The notes below the pieces were generated by a model. The model was given only the letters and a program-made list of their open reading frames with translations. It ran no database searches and was not told the origin of the DNA. Positions 16,218-24,699 of a stretch of 36,169 nt of DNA are shown here, one piece after another. A program made the position numbers and the translations under genes. The DNA is from Candidatus Thorarchaeota archaeon (lineage in GTDB: Archaea > Asgardarchaeota > Thorarchaeia > Thorarchaeales > Thorarchaeaceae): contig JAUWOU010000017.1 of assembly GCA_030612005.1 (NCBI GenBank), positions 1-36,169 on the forward strand, written 5' to 3'. How positions within the stretch are numbered: position 1 is the stretch's first letter; every line of letters begins with the position of its first letter.

Positions 16218-17029
16218 CAGAAATGAAAAAAGTAAGTGAAATGGAACCTGATGAAATAAAGAAAGCAGTAAGAGACGCATATTCCAAAGTGGCCACTGGA
16301 GAAAATCCTGAAACCGGAATCATATCTAGCTGCTGTGATGAACCAGCACAGAGCCAATCAAGTTGTTGTGGTCCAGCTCCCGAAGCAGCCAAGATTACAA
16401 GAGTGAACCTTGCAGACGCACTTGGATACGATACTGAAGGAATGCCAATATCTGCAACCGAATCATTTGCAGGTTGTGGAAATCCTGTTGCGCTTGCCAG
16501 TTTAAAGGAAGGTGAAATTGTACTTGATCTCGGAAGCGGTGCAGGACTCGATATGTTTGTTGCTAGTAAGAAAGTTGGTGAAATAGGTAAAGTCATCGGT
16601 GTTGATATGACCCCTGCGATGATTGAGAAAGCCAAGAAGAATGCTAAAGAGCTTGGAATAACTAACGTAGAATTTCGGTTTGGCGATATTGAGGATATGC
16701 CTGTGGACGATAATTCAGTTGATGTAGTGATCAGTAATTGTGTGATCAATCTGGCTCCTAACAAAGGCAAGGTGTTTCAAGAAGCTTTCCGTGTTTTGAA
16801 ACCTGGTGGTCGTGTTATGGTGTCAGATATCGTTCTCTCCAAACCATTGCCAAAGGAAGTTAGTGATGAGGTTGTGACATACACAGGTTGCATTGGTGGT
16901 GCCATACTTGATAAGGAGTATCTACAGCACATGCGCGATGCAGGATTCGCTGATGCTAAGATTGCAAGTAAAGCTGGTGAAAGTATTCATGGCGCTTACA
17001 GCGCTTATGTCACAGGCACCAAGCCCTGA
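16214..17029 (+). CDS. arsM: Arsenite methyltransferase-like SAM enzyme (ArsM family)
   Basis: A class I SAM methyltransferase of 271 residues with ArsM features. These are ESFAGCGNP (Cys88), the SAM motif VLDLGSGAG (103-111), GVDMTP, the late SNCVINL with Cys176, FRVLKPGGR, and GCIGGA with Cys226. The three cysteines Cys88, Cys176 and Cys226 correspond to the As(III)-binding set known in ArsM enzymes, which methylate arsenite to mono-, di- and trimethyl forms. The N-terminal insert has two extra vicinal pairs, Cys40-Cys41 and Cys51-Cys52. It is translationally coupled to the 44-residue Cys peptide and controlled, by position, by the divergent PadR. Confidence 0.88.
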   Translation: MTEMKKVSEMEPDEIKKAVRDAYSKVATGENPETGIISSCCDEPAQSQSSCCGPAPEAAKITRVNLADALGYDTEGMPISATESFAGCGNPVALASLKEGEIVLDLGSGAGLDMFVASKKVGEIGKVIGVDMTPAMIEKAKKNAKELGITNVEFRFGDIEDMPVDDNSVDVVISNCVINLAPNKGKVFQEAFRVLKPGGRVMVSDIVLSKPLPKEVSDEVVTYTGCIGGAILDKEYLQHMRDAGFADAKIASKAGESIHGAYSAYVTGTKP

Positions 17030-17046
17030 GTAAAGTAGTGATATAG

Positions 17047-17856
17047 ATGGAAAATGAAGTCAAAATAGAAATTGAAATGGGTCATGTCAAGATTCCAGTT
17101 AATGTGAATGGTCAAGGCCCATTCAACTTTGTTTTGGATACAGGTGCTTCTTTCACAACACTCTCTACGAGATTAGCTGATAAGCTTGGTATTGAATCAC
17201 GCAAAGACGATCGACCTGATGCACGTGGAGTAGGTGGTGGAGTTCCCACTCTTTTTGCCGATGCTGAAATTGGTGTAGGGTCACTTGTGTTCGACAAAGA
17301 CGAAGTCTACGTTCTTGATCTTGATGCTATCCTTCGAGTTCCGGGTAGTCGTGATGGCGCATTAGGTTATACCACTCTCAAGCATTGCACCATGTCACTA
17401 AGTTATAGCAAACAAAATTTGAAGTTACACAAGGGTAAATCTTCTCGAGACCTAGATTGGATTCCATTTGAATACCTCAACGATTCACATCTCATTGGCA
17501 TCCCTGCATATATCAACGGCAAAGGACCTCATAACTTCGTACTTGATACAGGTGCAGGAAATACCGTAGTAACACCCGAAATGGCTACTAAGTTAGGTCT
17601 TAATCCTCAAGCTGTTCAGGGTATTGCACGTGGTGTGGGTGGAGATGTTCAGCTTGAACTTGCTCCAGTTGACACTCTGTCAGTTGGATCTGTTCAGATT
17701 TCCAGTAGTCAAGTAGTTGTTATCGATTTGAGTAAGGTTTCTCCAAAAGGAAAATTAATTGAAAATGGAATTATTGGGTATGATTTTCTAAAGAACTTTG
17801 AAACGGTCATTGATTATCCCCAAAAGAAACTTTCATTCATAGACGAACGTAGCTAG
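17047..17856 (+). CDS. Single-chain tandem retropepsin-like aspartic protease
   Basis: A 269-residue protein with two similar halves, each a clan AA retropepsin-type domain. Half one has VLDTGASFTTLS (Asp31) and the later GALGY motif (104-108). Half two has VLDTGAGNTVVT (Asp167) and GIIGY (241-245). Each half thus has the catalytic D-T-G-A and the following hydrophobic-hydrophobic-Gly element of the fold. Retroviral-type proteases are homodimers; here both lobes sit on one chain, the arrangement seen in pepsin. No signal peptide is seen, so it acts inside the cell. It follows the methyltransferase by 17 bases on the same strand; a functional link to metalloid handling is not evident. Confidence 0.87.
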   Translation: MENEVKIEIEMGHVKIPVNVNGQGPFNFVLDTGASFTTLSTRLADKLGIESRKDDRPDARGVGGGVPTLFADAEIGVGSLVFDKDEVYVLDLDAILRVPGSRDGALGYTTLKHCTMSLSYSKQNLKLHKGKSSRDLDWIPFEYLNDSHLIGIPAYINGKGPHNFVLDTGAGNTVVTPEMATKLGLNPQAVQGIARGVGGDVQLELAPVDTLSVGSVQISSSQVVVIDLSKVSPKGKLIENGIIGYDFLKNFETVIDYPQKKLSFIDERS

Positions 17857-17924
17857 CTAAACCGTGATGATAGAAACGTCAGTCTTATTTGTTGGATACA
17901 AATCCTAGACATTGTGTTTCAATT

Positions 17925-18806
17925 ATGAAAGTCAAGACTAACGAAGATAAAATCGTGAAAATCTCTGTTATGGGTGAGATTGCTAGTCCTGTAGCAAGGT
18001 CTGCCTACCGCATTACTTATGATGGAAGACCTGTAACGCTCCCGGGTACTGGAGGTATTACGTATAATCTCCGTGTTGGAGACTTGGCGACTGGATGGAA
18101 AGCTGACCACGTTGAGCCAAGTGTAAGCATAGAAAACAAGGAGAATGATGCTCGATTCAAAACCATGGCAAACACCTCCTTGAACGTTCTCTCATGTATT
18201 GGTAATCAAGCGAAAGTAGTGACTGGGGATGCAAAGGGTGAGATTGGTACAGTTGTTGGGAAACATGGCGGAATCGAACATGTTATGGTTGATTTCTCTG
18301 AAGAGGTCATGGAGCAACTTGTCATCGGAGATAAGCTGATGGTCAAAGCCTATGGACAAGGATTAGAACTCCTTGAGTATCCCGAAATTAAAGTCATGAA
18401 TACTGATCCGACCTTTTTGAACGAGATAGATTTTCGTGAAGAAAATAGTAAACTGGCAATTCCGGTAACACACAAAATTCCAGCAAAAATCATGGGTTCT
18501 GGTCTTGGAGCTGATCAAGTATCCTCGGGTGATTATGATATACAACTCTTCGATGATAAAACGAACAAAGAGTTTGGCCTAGATAATTTGAGATTTGGTG
18601 ATCTTGTAGCTATCTTGGATGCAGACCATTCATTTGGTAGAATATACAAAACGGGATCTATTTCCGTTGGCATTGTTGTACATAGTGATTGCGTAATTTC
18701 AGGACACGGACCTGGTGTAACGACTCTCTTCACTTCAACAAAAGGCATGATTGAGCCAATGATTGATTCCGAAGCAAATATCGCATCGATTCTCAAACTT
18801 AGGTAA
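17925..18806 (+). CDS. DUF4438 domain protein
   Basis: This matches the DUF4438 family, whose Thermotoga member (TM1086) has a structure but no assigned function. The start MKVKTNEDKIVKISVMGEI aligns with the family N terminus, so I prefer ATG 17925 over in-frame TTGs from 17889. Other family-like stretches are GTGGITYNLRVGD, a KGEIGTVVGKHGG turn, and the C-terminal SVGIVVHSDC and SGHGPGVTTL. No membrane segment or classical catalytic triad is seen. The stop is five bases from the next frame, so it is probably in an operon with the alpha/beta hydrolase. Confidence 0.8.
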   Translation: MKVKTNEDKIVKISVMGEIASPVARSAYRITYDGRPVTLPGTGGITYNLRVGDLATGWKADHVEPSVSIENKENDARFKTMANTSLNVLSCIGNQAKVVTGDAKGEIGTVVGKHGGIEHVMVDFSEEVMEQLVIGDKLMVKAYGQGLELLEYPEIKVMNTDPTFLNEIDFREENSKLAIPVTHKIPAKIMGSGLGADQVSSGDYDIQLFDDKTNKEFGLDNLRFGDLVAILDADHSFGRIYKTGSISVGIVVHSDCVISGHGPGVTTLFTSTKGMIEPMIDSEANIASILKLR

Positions 18807-18811
18807 AAAAA

Positions 18812-19717
18812 ATGTGGAACCCAGAGTTCGAAAGACAAATAGGTGACAATATCATAGCACAGTATAGCTGTGTGATACTTATGTCAAGTAAAGAAGAACA
18901 ATATTCCGGACATGATGGGACGATAATGCTACTTCGAGTTTGGAAACCTGAAGGACCGCCTCGTGCCGTTATTATAGGATTCCACGGGCTCGGGTCACAT
19001 AGCGGACTTCTCGAATTTATCGCTAATCAATACACATCGAAAGGTTTCATGTTTTATGCTCCTGATCTAAGAGGATTTGGAACATTTCCAGGTAGGAAGG
19101 GACATGTGGATAGCTATGATGAGTATGATGAAGATCTGAATTTACTTATTGAGCAAGTAAGAGAAGGCCATCCTGATGAGAAGTTGTTTTTGTTTGGACA
19201 TTCCCTTGGTGCAGTTCATGCTATTAGATATGTCTTCAAATATCCAAATTCTTCTATTGATGGGTTTATCCTTGTATGCCCCGCAGTTTCTGAACAACTG
19301 AAGGTTAGTAGCGCAACTAGAGCAATTGGTTCACTCTTATCAAAATTCAATGCTAAAACATACATCGACAATGGGCTTGATTTTGATATCCTTGCAAGGA
19401 ATCCAGAAGTGATAAAACTATACAAAGAAGATCCCTTACGTGTTGACAAGGTGACTCCTAGATATGCAATTGAGGGTCTGAAAGCGAGTAAAGACACATT
19501 CGAGTCCGCATATAGAATCAAGCATCCTGTTCTCGTCCAACAAACAGGTGGGGATTTGATTGTGATACCTGAGAAGAACAAGGAATTCTACGATAGAATT
19601 TCCTCCGAAGATAAAACTTGGAAACTTTATCCAGACCTATACCATCAACCTTACGAAGATGAGGGTGGTGAAATGGTTCTAGCTGATATGTTCACTTGGA
19701 TTGAGGAGAGATTGTAG
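18812..19717 (+). CDS. Alpha/beta hydrolase, monoglyceride-lipase-like (serine aminopeptidase S33 type)
   Basis: A serine hydrolase of up to 301 residues. The oxyanion region is GFHGLGSHSG (56-65), the nucleophile elbow GHSLG has Ser131, the acid is Asp248 in QTGGDLIV and the base is His278 in LYHQPYED. The sequence pattern follows the Hydrolase_4 group that includes lysophospholipases and monoacylglycerol lipases. The family usually begins close to the ...GHDGT strand, so an internal ATG at 18881 may be the true start (278 residues). It follows the DUF4438 gene directly. A hairpin covers its stop codon. Confidence 0.85.
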   Translation: MWNPEFERQIGDNIIAQYSCVILMSSKEEQYSGHDGTIMLLRVWKPEGPPRAVIIGFHGLGSHSGLLEFIANQYTSKGFMFYAPDLRGFGTFPGRKGHVDSYDEYDEDLNLLIEQVREGHPDEKLFLFGHSLGAVHAIRYVFKYPNSSIDGFILVCPAVSEQLKVSSATRAIGSLLSKFNAKTYIDNGLDFDILARNPEVIKLYKEDPLRVDKVTPRYAIEGLKASKDTFESAYRIKHPVLVQQTGGDLIVIPEKNKEFYDRISSEDKTWKLYPDLYHQPYEDEGGEMVLADMFTWIEERL

Positions 19718-19732
19718 CCATTCTACAATCTT
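19708..19732 (+). terminator. Hairpin over the hydrolase stop codon
   Basis: GATTGTAG (19710-19717) and CTACAATC (19723-19730) form eight perfect base pairs around a five-base loop, and A19709-T19731 extends the stem. Moderately T-rich sequence follows. It includes the TAG stop. It fits a transcript-end hairpin, though archaeal termination often needs only a T-run. Confidence 0.4.
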
Positions 19733-19938
19733 ACTCTTCATACCGTTCATTGTTAGTTGTACAACCTTGGACACCGGAATGCTGTACGTCCATAAACGGC
19801 AATGGACTAACTCCGTGAGGTCATTATGCGTCTGGTCAACCTCACATTTGTGTGGTCATCTTTTGATATATAAAGACCAACAATTTCTCTCAGTTCATTC
19901 AACCAGTTATCTAAGTAATGTTCAACTTCGGCAAAGTT
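19733..19938. other. Structured intergenic region without a gene
   Basis: No supported frame lies between the hydrolase and the hemerythrin gene, which are convergent here. The stretch holds a perfect 10-base palindrome (GTTGTACAAC), perfect 7-bp arms GTGAGGT (19815-19821) and ACCTCAC (19839-19845), and a TATA-like GATATATAAAG near 19866. A small RNA is possible but unproven. Confidence 0.35.
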
Positions 19939-20361
19939 CTAGGTAGCTGCTTCATATCCTTTCTCACGTAGAATCTCTCCTAGCTCTGTATCGATTCCCT
20001 TGATATGATTGACGAGCCAATTAGTGAGATAAGTAGTGATTTCCTGACTTAGGGCTGGTGTTGCACCATCTTCTTCGAAATCTTCAACCATCTGATTAAG
20101 TCTAGCTTTGAAGTCCTCGTGTAATTTCTGGTGTTCAACTAACTTTGGATAATCATTATCAATCATGACCTTCTCTTCTGCTGAGAAGTGGAAATCTGTA
20201 TATTCGATCATGAAGCCGAGCGTCTGGAGTATCTTCTCAAGACCCCGTTTCATCTCGACTGCTTCTGCAATCGCATTAGTACGCTCTATCAGCATTTTAT
20301 GCTGTTCATCGATGAGACCAATGCCAACGGAAAGGTCATCATTCCACTCTATGCTTGGCAT
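19939..20361 (-). CDS. Bacteriohemerythrin
   Basis: A single-domain hemerythrin of 140 residues that binds O2 at a non-heme di-iron centre. All seven iron ligands are visible: His21 (DEQHK), His58 and Glu62 (HFSAEE), His77 and His81 (HQKLH), and His119 and Asp124 (NHIKGID). The N-terminal MPSIEWNDDLSVGI is the standard family start, so I choose this ATG over one nine codons upstream. The protein may store or deliver O2 or protect O2-sensitive enzymes in an anaerobe or microaerophile. It is transcribed alone and convergent with the hydrolase. Confidence 0.95.
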   Translation of the reverse strand: MPSIEWNDDLSVGIGLIDEQHKMLIERTNAIAEAVEMKRGLEKILQTLGFMIEYTDFHFSAEEKVMIDNDYPKLVEHQKLHEDFKARLNQMVEDFEEDGATPALSQEITTYLTNWLVNHIKGIDTELGEILREKGYEAAT

Positions 20362-20553
20362 AAGCTTGTATCTTCGTATCCATATCATAAGGATTACTGT
20401 TAAGCAAAGTACTTTGGTACGGAGGTAGGACTAGAGTAACTAACATCTGAAAAATCTGGACGAAGTTGGATATTGATCATTTATCGGTCTAAGATAACAG
20501 TTCGAGATTTGAATGTCCTTATATCTTCCAGTCAATACTACATTCTGACTCTC

Positions 20554-21783
20554 ATGTTGGTCCATAAAGCCTACAGGTATGAACTCGATCCCAACAACCA
20601 GCAAAGAACCTCCCTTCTTCAACATGCTGGAATTGCACGTTTCACTTACAACTGGGGGCTTGACCAGAGGATCAAATTGCACAAGAACAATCAAGGTAAT
20701 GACCGTTTCACAGACCCTATGAAACAACACAAACTTCTGAACCGCCTGAAAAAGACTCAATTCCCATGGATGTATGAATGTTCCAAATGTGCACCTCAAG
20801 AATCTCTAAGAGACCTCGGTCGAGCTTTCAAGAACTTCCGACGTGGATTGAAGGAAGGAAAGAAAATTGGATTTCCAAGGTTCAAGAGTAAGGGCATGCA
20901 CGACAGTTTCAGACTATATGGAATAATAAGGTTTGAAGGGCGAAATCTCCAACTTCCAAGGATTGGAAAGATACGAATCAAGGAAAGAAGAAGAATCTAT
21001 TACAAAGGCAGGATACTATCAGTAACTGTGAGAAGGAGAGCGAACAGATGGTTTGTATCGGTCAATGTGGAAGAAGATATCGCAGACCCGAAACCCATCG
21101 TCAGTTATGCAGTAGGAGTAGACCTTGGGATAAAGACCCTAGCAACTCTTTCTGATGGAATCACATTTGTTAATCCATGCGCCCTAGGAAGTCAAATCAA
21201 GAAGTTGAGGAAACTATCAAAGAGTCTGTCCAGAAAGAAGAAAGGAAGTAGGAACCGAGAGAAGGCCAAACTCAGACTCGCCAGGATGCACCTGAAATTT
21301 TTCAACGTTCGACAGGATACACTTCACAAGTTGACTACATATCTTGCCAAGAGCCACAGTAAGATAGTGATCGAAAATCTGGGAGTGTCGGGAATGATGA
21401 AGAACCGAAGGTTGGCAAGGGCAATCTCAGATGTTGCAATGTACGAGTTCCGAAGACAGCTAGAGTACAAATGCCAGTGGTATGGTTCAAAGCTACATGT
21501 AGCAAAAAGAACGTTCCCTTCATCAAAGAGGTGTTCGAGCTGTGGACACAAGAAGAAGGAACTATCACTCTCAGAAAGAGAGTATGAATGTGAAGAGTGT
21601 GGATTGAAAATCGATAGGGACCTTAATGCCGCACTCAATCTAGTCACCGTCAGTTTGCCGGAGACTCTAAATGCCCGTGGAGAGGACGTAAGACGTAGCA
21701 AATCTTCTGGATTTGCAATGCAGATCTCGGTGAAGCAGGAACCGAAGTGGACCGATGGACCTAGCTGTCCAAGTTCGTCCTAG
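20554..21783 (+). CDS. tnpB: TnpB (IS200/IS605 family), solitary and apparently intact
   Basis: An RNA-guided nuclease of transposon origin, 409 residues from the ATG at 20554 (MLVHKAYRYELDPNNQQ, a usual TnpB start; in-frame TTG upstream is less likely). The N-terminal wedge/REC part is at about 1-175. RuvC residues are all present: Asp190 in GVDLGIKT, Glu274 in IVIENLG and Asp354 in IDRDLNAA. The zinc ribbon has Cys327, Cys330, Cys346 and Cys349. No tnpA transposase is nearby, so it cannot move by itself. In this family the guide RNA comes from the 3' end of the gene and the right end, which here would lie between about 21600 and 21850. Confidence 0.94.
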   Translation: MLVHKAYRYELDPNNQQRTSLLQHAGIARFTYNWGLDQRIKLHKNNQGNDRFTDPMKQHKLLNRLKKTQFPWMYECSKCAPQESLRDLGRAFKNFRRGLKEGKKIGFPRFKSKGMHDSFRLYGIIRFEGRNLQLPRIGKIRIKERRRIYYKGRILSVTVRRRANRWFVSVNVEEDIADPKPIVSYAVGVDLGIKTLATLSDGITFVNPCALGSQIKKLRKLSKSLSRKKKGSRNREKAKLRLARMHLKFFNVRQDTLHKLTTYLAKSHSKIVIENLGVSGMMKNRRLARAISDVAMYEFRRQLEYKCQWYGSKLHVAKRTFPSSKRCSSCGHKKKELSLSEREYECEECGLKIDRDLNAALNLVTVSLPETLNARGEDVRRSKSSGFAMQISVKQEPKWTDGPSCPSSS

Positions 21784-21850
21784 TTTCGGGGAACGGCTGC
21801 GGAATGTGTGTATCAGTCTGCCCTTACTTCGCGCTAAGTTATTGAATGAA
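20554..21850 (+). mobile_element. IS605-type element carrying only tnpB, ends uncertain
   Basis: The tnpB gene plus ~70 bases of downstream sequence fit a non-autonomous IS200/IS605 element. A TTGAT, a motif used as target in related elements, occurs at 20473-20477, 80 bases before the gene, and could mark the left boundary. The right end has only weak short stems (for example CTTA...TAAG near 21825-21840). I cannot fix either boundary without a second copy. Confidence 0.45.
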
Positions 21851-21858
21851 GATGGGAT

Positions 21859-23052
21859 TCAAGAGTCCTGTGCTTGTAGCTGAGCAATCTTCTCTCGTAC
21901 CTTATCCAACTCGCTTATTCGTTTCTTCAATGCATTTTCAGATTTGGAGATATTCTTCCCGACACTTTTGATACGACTTTCAAGAGAGGAGATCTCTTTC
22001 TTTCGTTTTTTCTCTACTCGCTCGTACTCTTTCTTTGCACTTTCGAACTCTTTCTTTGCAAAACGCATCTGTTCATTTACACTTTCATAATGAATTCTCT
22101 TGATCTCTGAATCATTTAGGCAACTTCGAACAAATTCATCAAGACGCGCAGAAATACTAGTCAAATCAGTTTTCACCTGTCTTAATTCTGCATGCTGATG
22201 GGTTAAGTTGGCAACATAATCCTTGATCTTACTATCTTGAAGGTCTTCAGGCTCAGAAACTTGAGCCAATACATCTTCAATCTCAGGAACTCTCGTATCA
22301 AGAGAGATGGATGCTGCAGAAGTTGCTATGGGTTCTTGTGGTTTTACTTGTGTTTTAGGTGCAGGAGGAGGGGGAGTTTCTTCAGAAGGTGTTGGTTTTA
22401 CAACTGGGGGTTCTAATTTGTTTGTAGAAGGAGCAGGAACAGGAGCGACCTTGGGTGATACTTCAGGTACTACCTCAGGTGCTACGTCAGGTACAGGAGG
22501 AGGGGTAGTAACAGGAGGCGCTGCTGGTGTGGGTTCTGGGCTTAAAGGTGGAGGAGTAGCTACAGGGGGTACAATTGGAGTAACAGGTGCTGGAGAGGGA
22601 GCAGGTCTAGCTTCAGGTTGAACGGGAGGTGCAGTTTCTTGAGGTATCACTGCTTCCTCACTCATCAGCTCACGGAGTTCACTTGCCCGAAGCATTCGTG
22701 GTTCTACAATACCAGAGCCATCAGCCTCTTCAATCCCAACAGTTTCAGCTTTTGCAAAAACCTCCATTGCCTTTTCCATCTCAGATTTACCACCACTAAG
22801 AGAACCAGTCCGCACCCTATCTCGAGAGATTTGACTCGGGCGAACCCATTCATCATCAGTCGTTACTTTGGCAGAGTCCGATGCAACGTATTTTTCTTCA
22901 GATTGCACATCAGGAATCTTTGTTTCTGTGACGATACTTGATGGAGTCGGACTTGGTTTATCGGCTTTTACTGATAGGAGCAACTTCCCACAACGGGTAC
23001 AATATTTTCGTATGGGATTGTTTGCCTTACCACAACTAGCGCAAGTTCTCAA
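21859..23052 (-). CDS. Zinc-ribbon, Pro-rich linker, coiled-coil protein
   Basis: Function not recognised. The 397-residue chain has a zinc ribbon at the N terminus (Cys4, Cys7, Cys18, Cys21 in CASCGK...CTRCGK), a polar acidic stretch, a long Pro/Ala/Thr/Val-rich linker (about 140-245, many PxP and APP units), and a C-terminal coiled coil (about 280-395) rich in Lys, Glu and heptad hydrophobics. It starts at TTG, with GGAG eleven bases upstream. The build suggests a flexible tether between a small zinc head and an oligomerising rod, such as a scaffold or structural factor. No membrane segment is visible. Confidence 0.8.
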   Translation of the reverse strand: MRTCASCGKANNPIRKYCTRCGKLLLSVKADKPSPTPSSIVTETKIPDVQSEEKYVASDSAKVTTDDEWVRPSQISRDRVRTGSLSGGKSEMEKAMEVFAKAETVGIEEADGSGIVEPRMLRASELRELMSEEAVIPQETAPPVQPEARPAPSPAPVTPIVPPVATPPPLSPEPTPAAPPVTTPPPVPDVAPEVVPEVSPKVAPVPAPSTNKLEPPVVKPTPSEETPPPPAPKTQVKPQEPIATSAASISLDTRVPEIEDVLAQVSEPEDLQDSKIKDYVANLTHQHAELRQVKTDLTSISARLDEFVRSCLNDSEIKRIHYESVNEQMRFAKKEFESAKKEYERVEKKRKKEISSLESRIKSVGKNISKSENALKKRISELDKVREKIAQLQAQDS

Positions 23053-23155
23053 TGAACATTCAACTCCTCAATTTCACGCGTTGTGTTAATAACAATACGT
23101 CTCCTGTAAAGGTTTTCTACTTGATTTGTAGAGGATGTGTTACATTATTTCCGTG

Positions 23156-24592
23156 CTAGTCATCTAATCCAGCTGCTTTTCTCGCCATTTCAAGTGGTGG
23201 TTTGACATCTTTGGGAACTGGTGAAATGTAATTCCGTCCTGCTTTCCTTTCCTTAAACTCGTCTTTGGTTTTCTTTAGCAAATCCGGTTTAGTAAGTAGA
23301 TCAATCGCTGAACCAGCCATAGTTCTAGCTGCAAACAAGAGTGACTTGTGACCAATTCCAGCACCACTACACGCAACTACTTGCCATGAATGACCTCCAA
23401 TTCCTAGCACAAATGTTGAAGTGGTAAACTCCATTGTTGGTACAACCCAACTCACATCACCAACATCAGTAGATCCGGGCCATACAATATCTTCGTCCCA
23501 GGGGTCCATGATTTCGGTATCAATCGTTTTGTCAATCAATTCTTGCCACCGAGGTCTCTTGGTCAACCTAAGTTCCGAGAGTTTTTCCTCTTTTGATACG
23601 GTCTCAGCTATCCCATCTGCAAATTTCATGTCATCTGCAGAATACTCAGGTACACCTACCTCTCTCATATTAGCTGTGACAATATCACTCAGAGCCTTGT
23701 TGGCGAGAACATTGTAACATCCCTCAACAAACTCCATTTCATGAGTGGTTCGAGCCATCAGGTCAGCACCATCTGCAATCTTCTGAACCCACTCGGAGAG
23801 TTCCCTGACTTGTTCCCTTTCAGGAGCTCGAATGTAGTACCAGCTTCGAGCATAGGGAGGTACAACATTAGGTTGCATTCCACCATCTTCGATGACATAG
23901 TGAATTCGTGCTTCTTGGATAATGTGCTCACGCATGAAGTTGACCCCAGTATTCATGAGTTCCATTGCATCAACAGCACTCTTGCCTAGAAATGGTGTGA
24001 AGGCAGCATGTGAAGAAACTCCGTGAAAATGAAACTTAACAGAATCTACTGAAAGGCTACTACCAATACCTGCAACATTATGGCTTCCTGGATGATGACT
24101 GAGTACGGCATCGACATCATCGTAATGTCCATCACGAACCATGAACATCTTCCCACTATAGTTCTCTTCTGCGGGAGTACCATAGAATCTAATCGTTCCA
24201 TTGGTACCATTACTTTCCATTGCAACCTTCACTGCGATTGCAGCAGCCACAGCGGTCATACCATGGATATTGTGTCCACAACCATGTCCTGGGGCACCAT
24301 CTACCAAGGGTTCTCGTGTTGCTGAAATTTTCTGTGATATTCCCGGAAGCGCATCATATTCTCCTTGCACTCCGATGATGGGACCACCTTTTCCCCATGA
24401 TGCGATGAAGGCAGTGGGCATATCTGAAACACCCATCTGCACATTGAACCCATTCTCCTCAAGAATATGAGCAAGAAGTTCTGCGGACTTGTACTCTACC
24501 AGTCCTAGTTCAGCAAAGTTCCAAATCTTATCACTGGCTTCGATGATTTTCGATTCATTATCTGAGATCCATTTCCATGCGTCGTCCTTCAT
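23156..24592 (-). CDS. M20-family amidohydrolase, p-aminobenzoyl-glutamate hydrolase subunit B-like
   Basis: A metal-dependent peptidase/amidohydrolase of 478 residues, the length of AbgB proteins. The metal-binding motif PGHGCGHNIHG, the catalytic GTPAEE with the family's Glu pair, and the dimerisation-domain segment FHFHGVSSHAA are all in order. AbgB-type enzymes cut p-aminobenzoyl-glutamate or similar N-acyl amino acids. A TTG at 24607 is in frame, but GGAG lies nine bases upstream of ATG 24592, which I choose. No AbgA or AbgT partner is adjacent. It stands alone between unrelated genes on the same strand. Confidence 0.88.
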   Translation of the reverse strand: MKDDAWKWISDNESKIIEASDKIWNFAELGLVEYKSAELLAHILEENGFNVQMGVSDMPTAFIASWGKGGPIIGVQGEYDALPGISQKISATREPLVDGAPGHGCGHNIHGMTAVAAAIAVKVAMESNGTNGTIRFYGTPAEENYSGKMFMVRDGHYDDVDAVLSHHPGSHNVAGIGSSLSVDSVKFHFHGVSSHAAFTPFLGKSAVDAMELMNTGVNFMREHIIQEARIHYVIEDGGMQPNVVPPYARSWYYIRAPEREQVRELSEWVQKIADGADLMARTTHEMEFVEGCYNVLANKALSDIVTANMREVGVPEYSADDMKFADGIAETVSKEEKLSELRLTKRPRWQELIDKTIDTEIMDPWDEDIVWPGSTDVGDVSWVVPTMEFTTSTFVLGIGGHSWQVVACSGAGIGHKSLLFAARTMAGSAIDLLTKPDLLKKTKDEFKERKAGRNYISPVPKDVKPPLEMARKAAGLDD

Positions 24593-24699
24593 TTGCTTCA
24601 ACTCCAAATTGAAAACTGTGTGAATTCTCTACAAGCTTGTCTTCACTGTTGACAAATCCCACTCATAAATGTAAGTGGATGAGCAAAGATCCTAAGAAA

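Noticed and set aside
16189-16770. 193-residue frame on the minus strand inside the methyltransferase gene
   Set aside because: Shadow of arsM, whose SAM motifs and cysteines are clear on the plus strand.
20400-20553. tnpA transposase remnant upstream of tnpB
   Set aside because: No frame with the HUH or Tyr motifs of TnpA was found in the short upstream gap.
22307-22621. Gly/Ala/Val-rich frame on the plus strand opposite the Pro-rich linker
   Set aside because: It is the antisense reading of Pro/Ala codons in the zinc-ribbon coiled-coil gene; no start signal and no domain.
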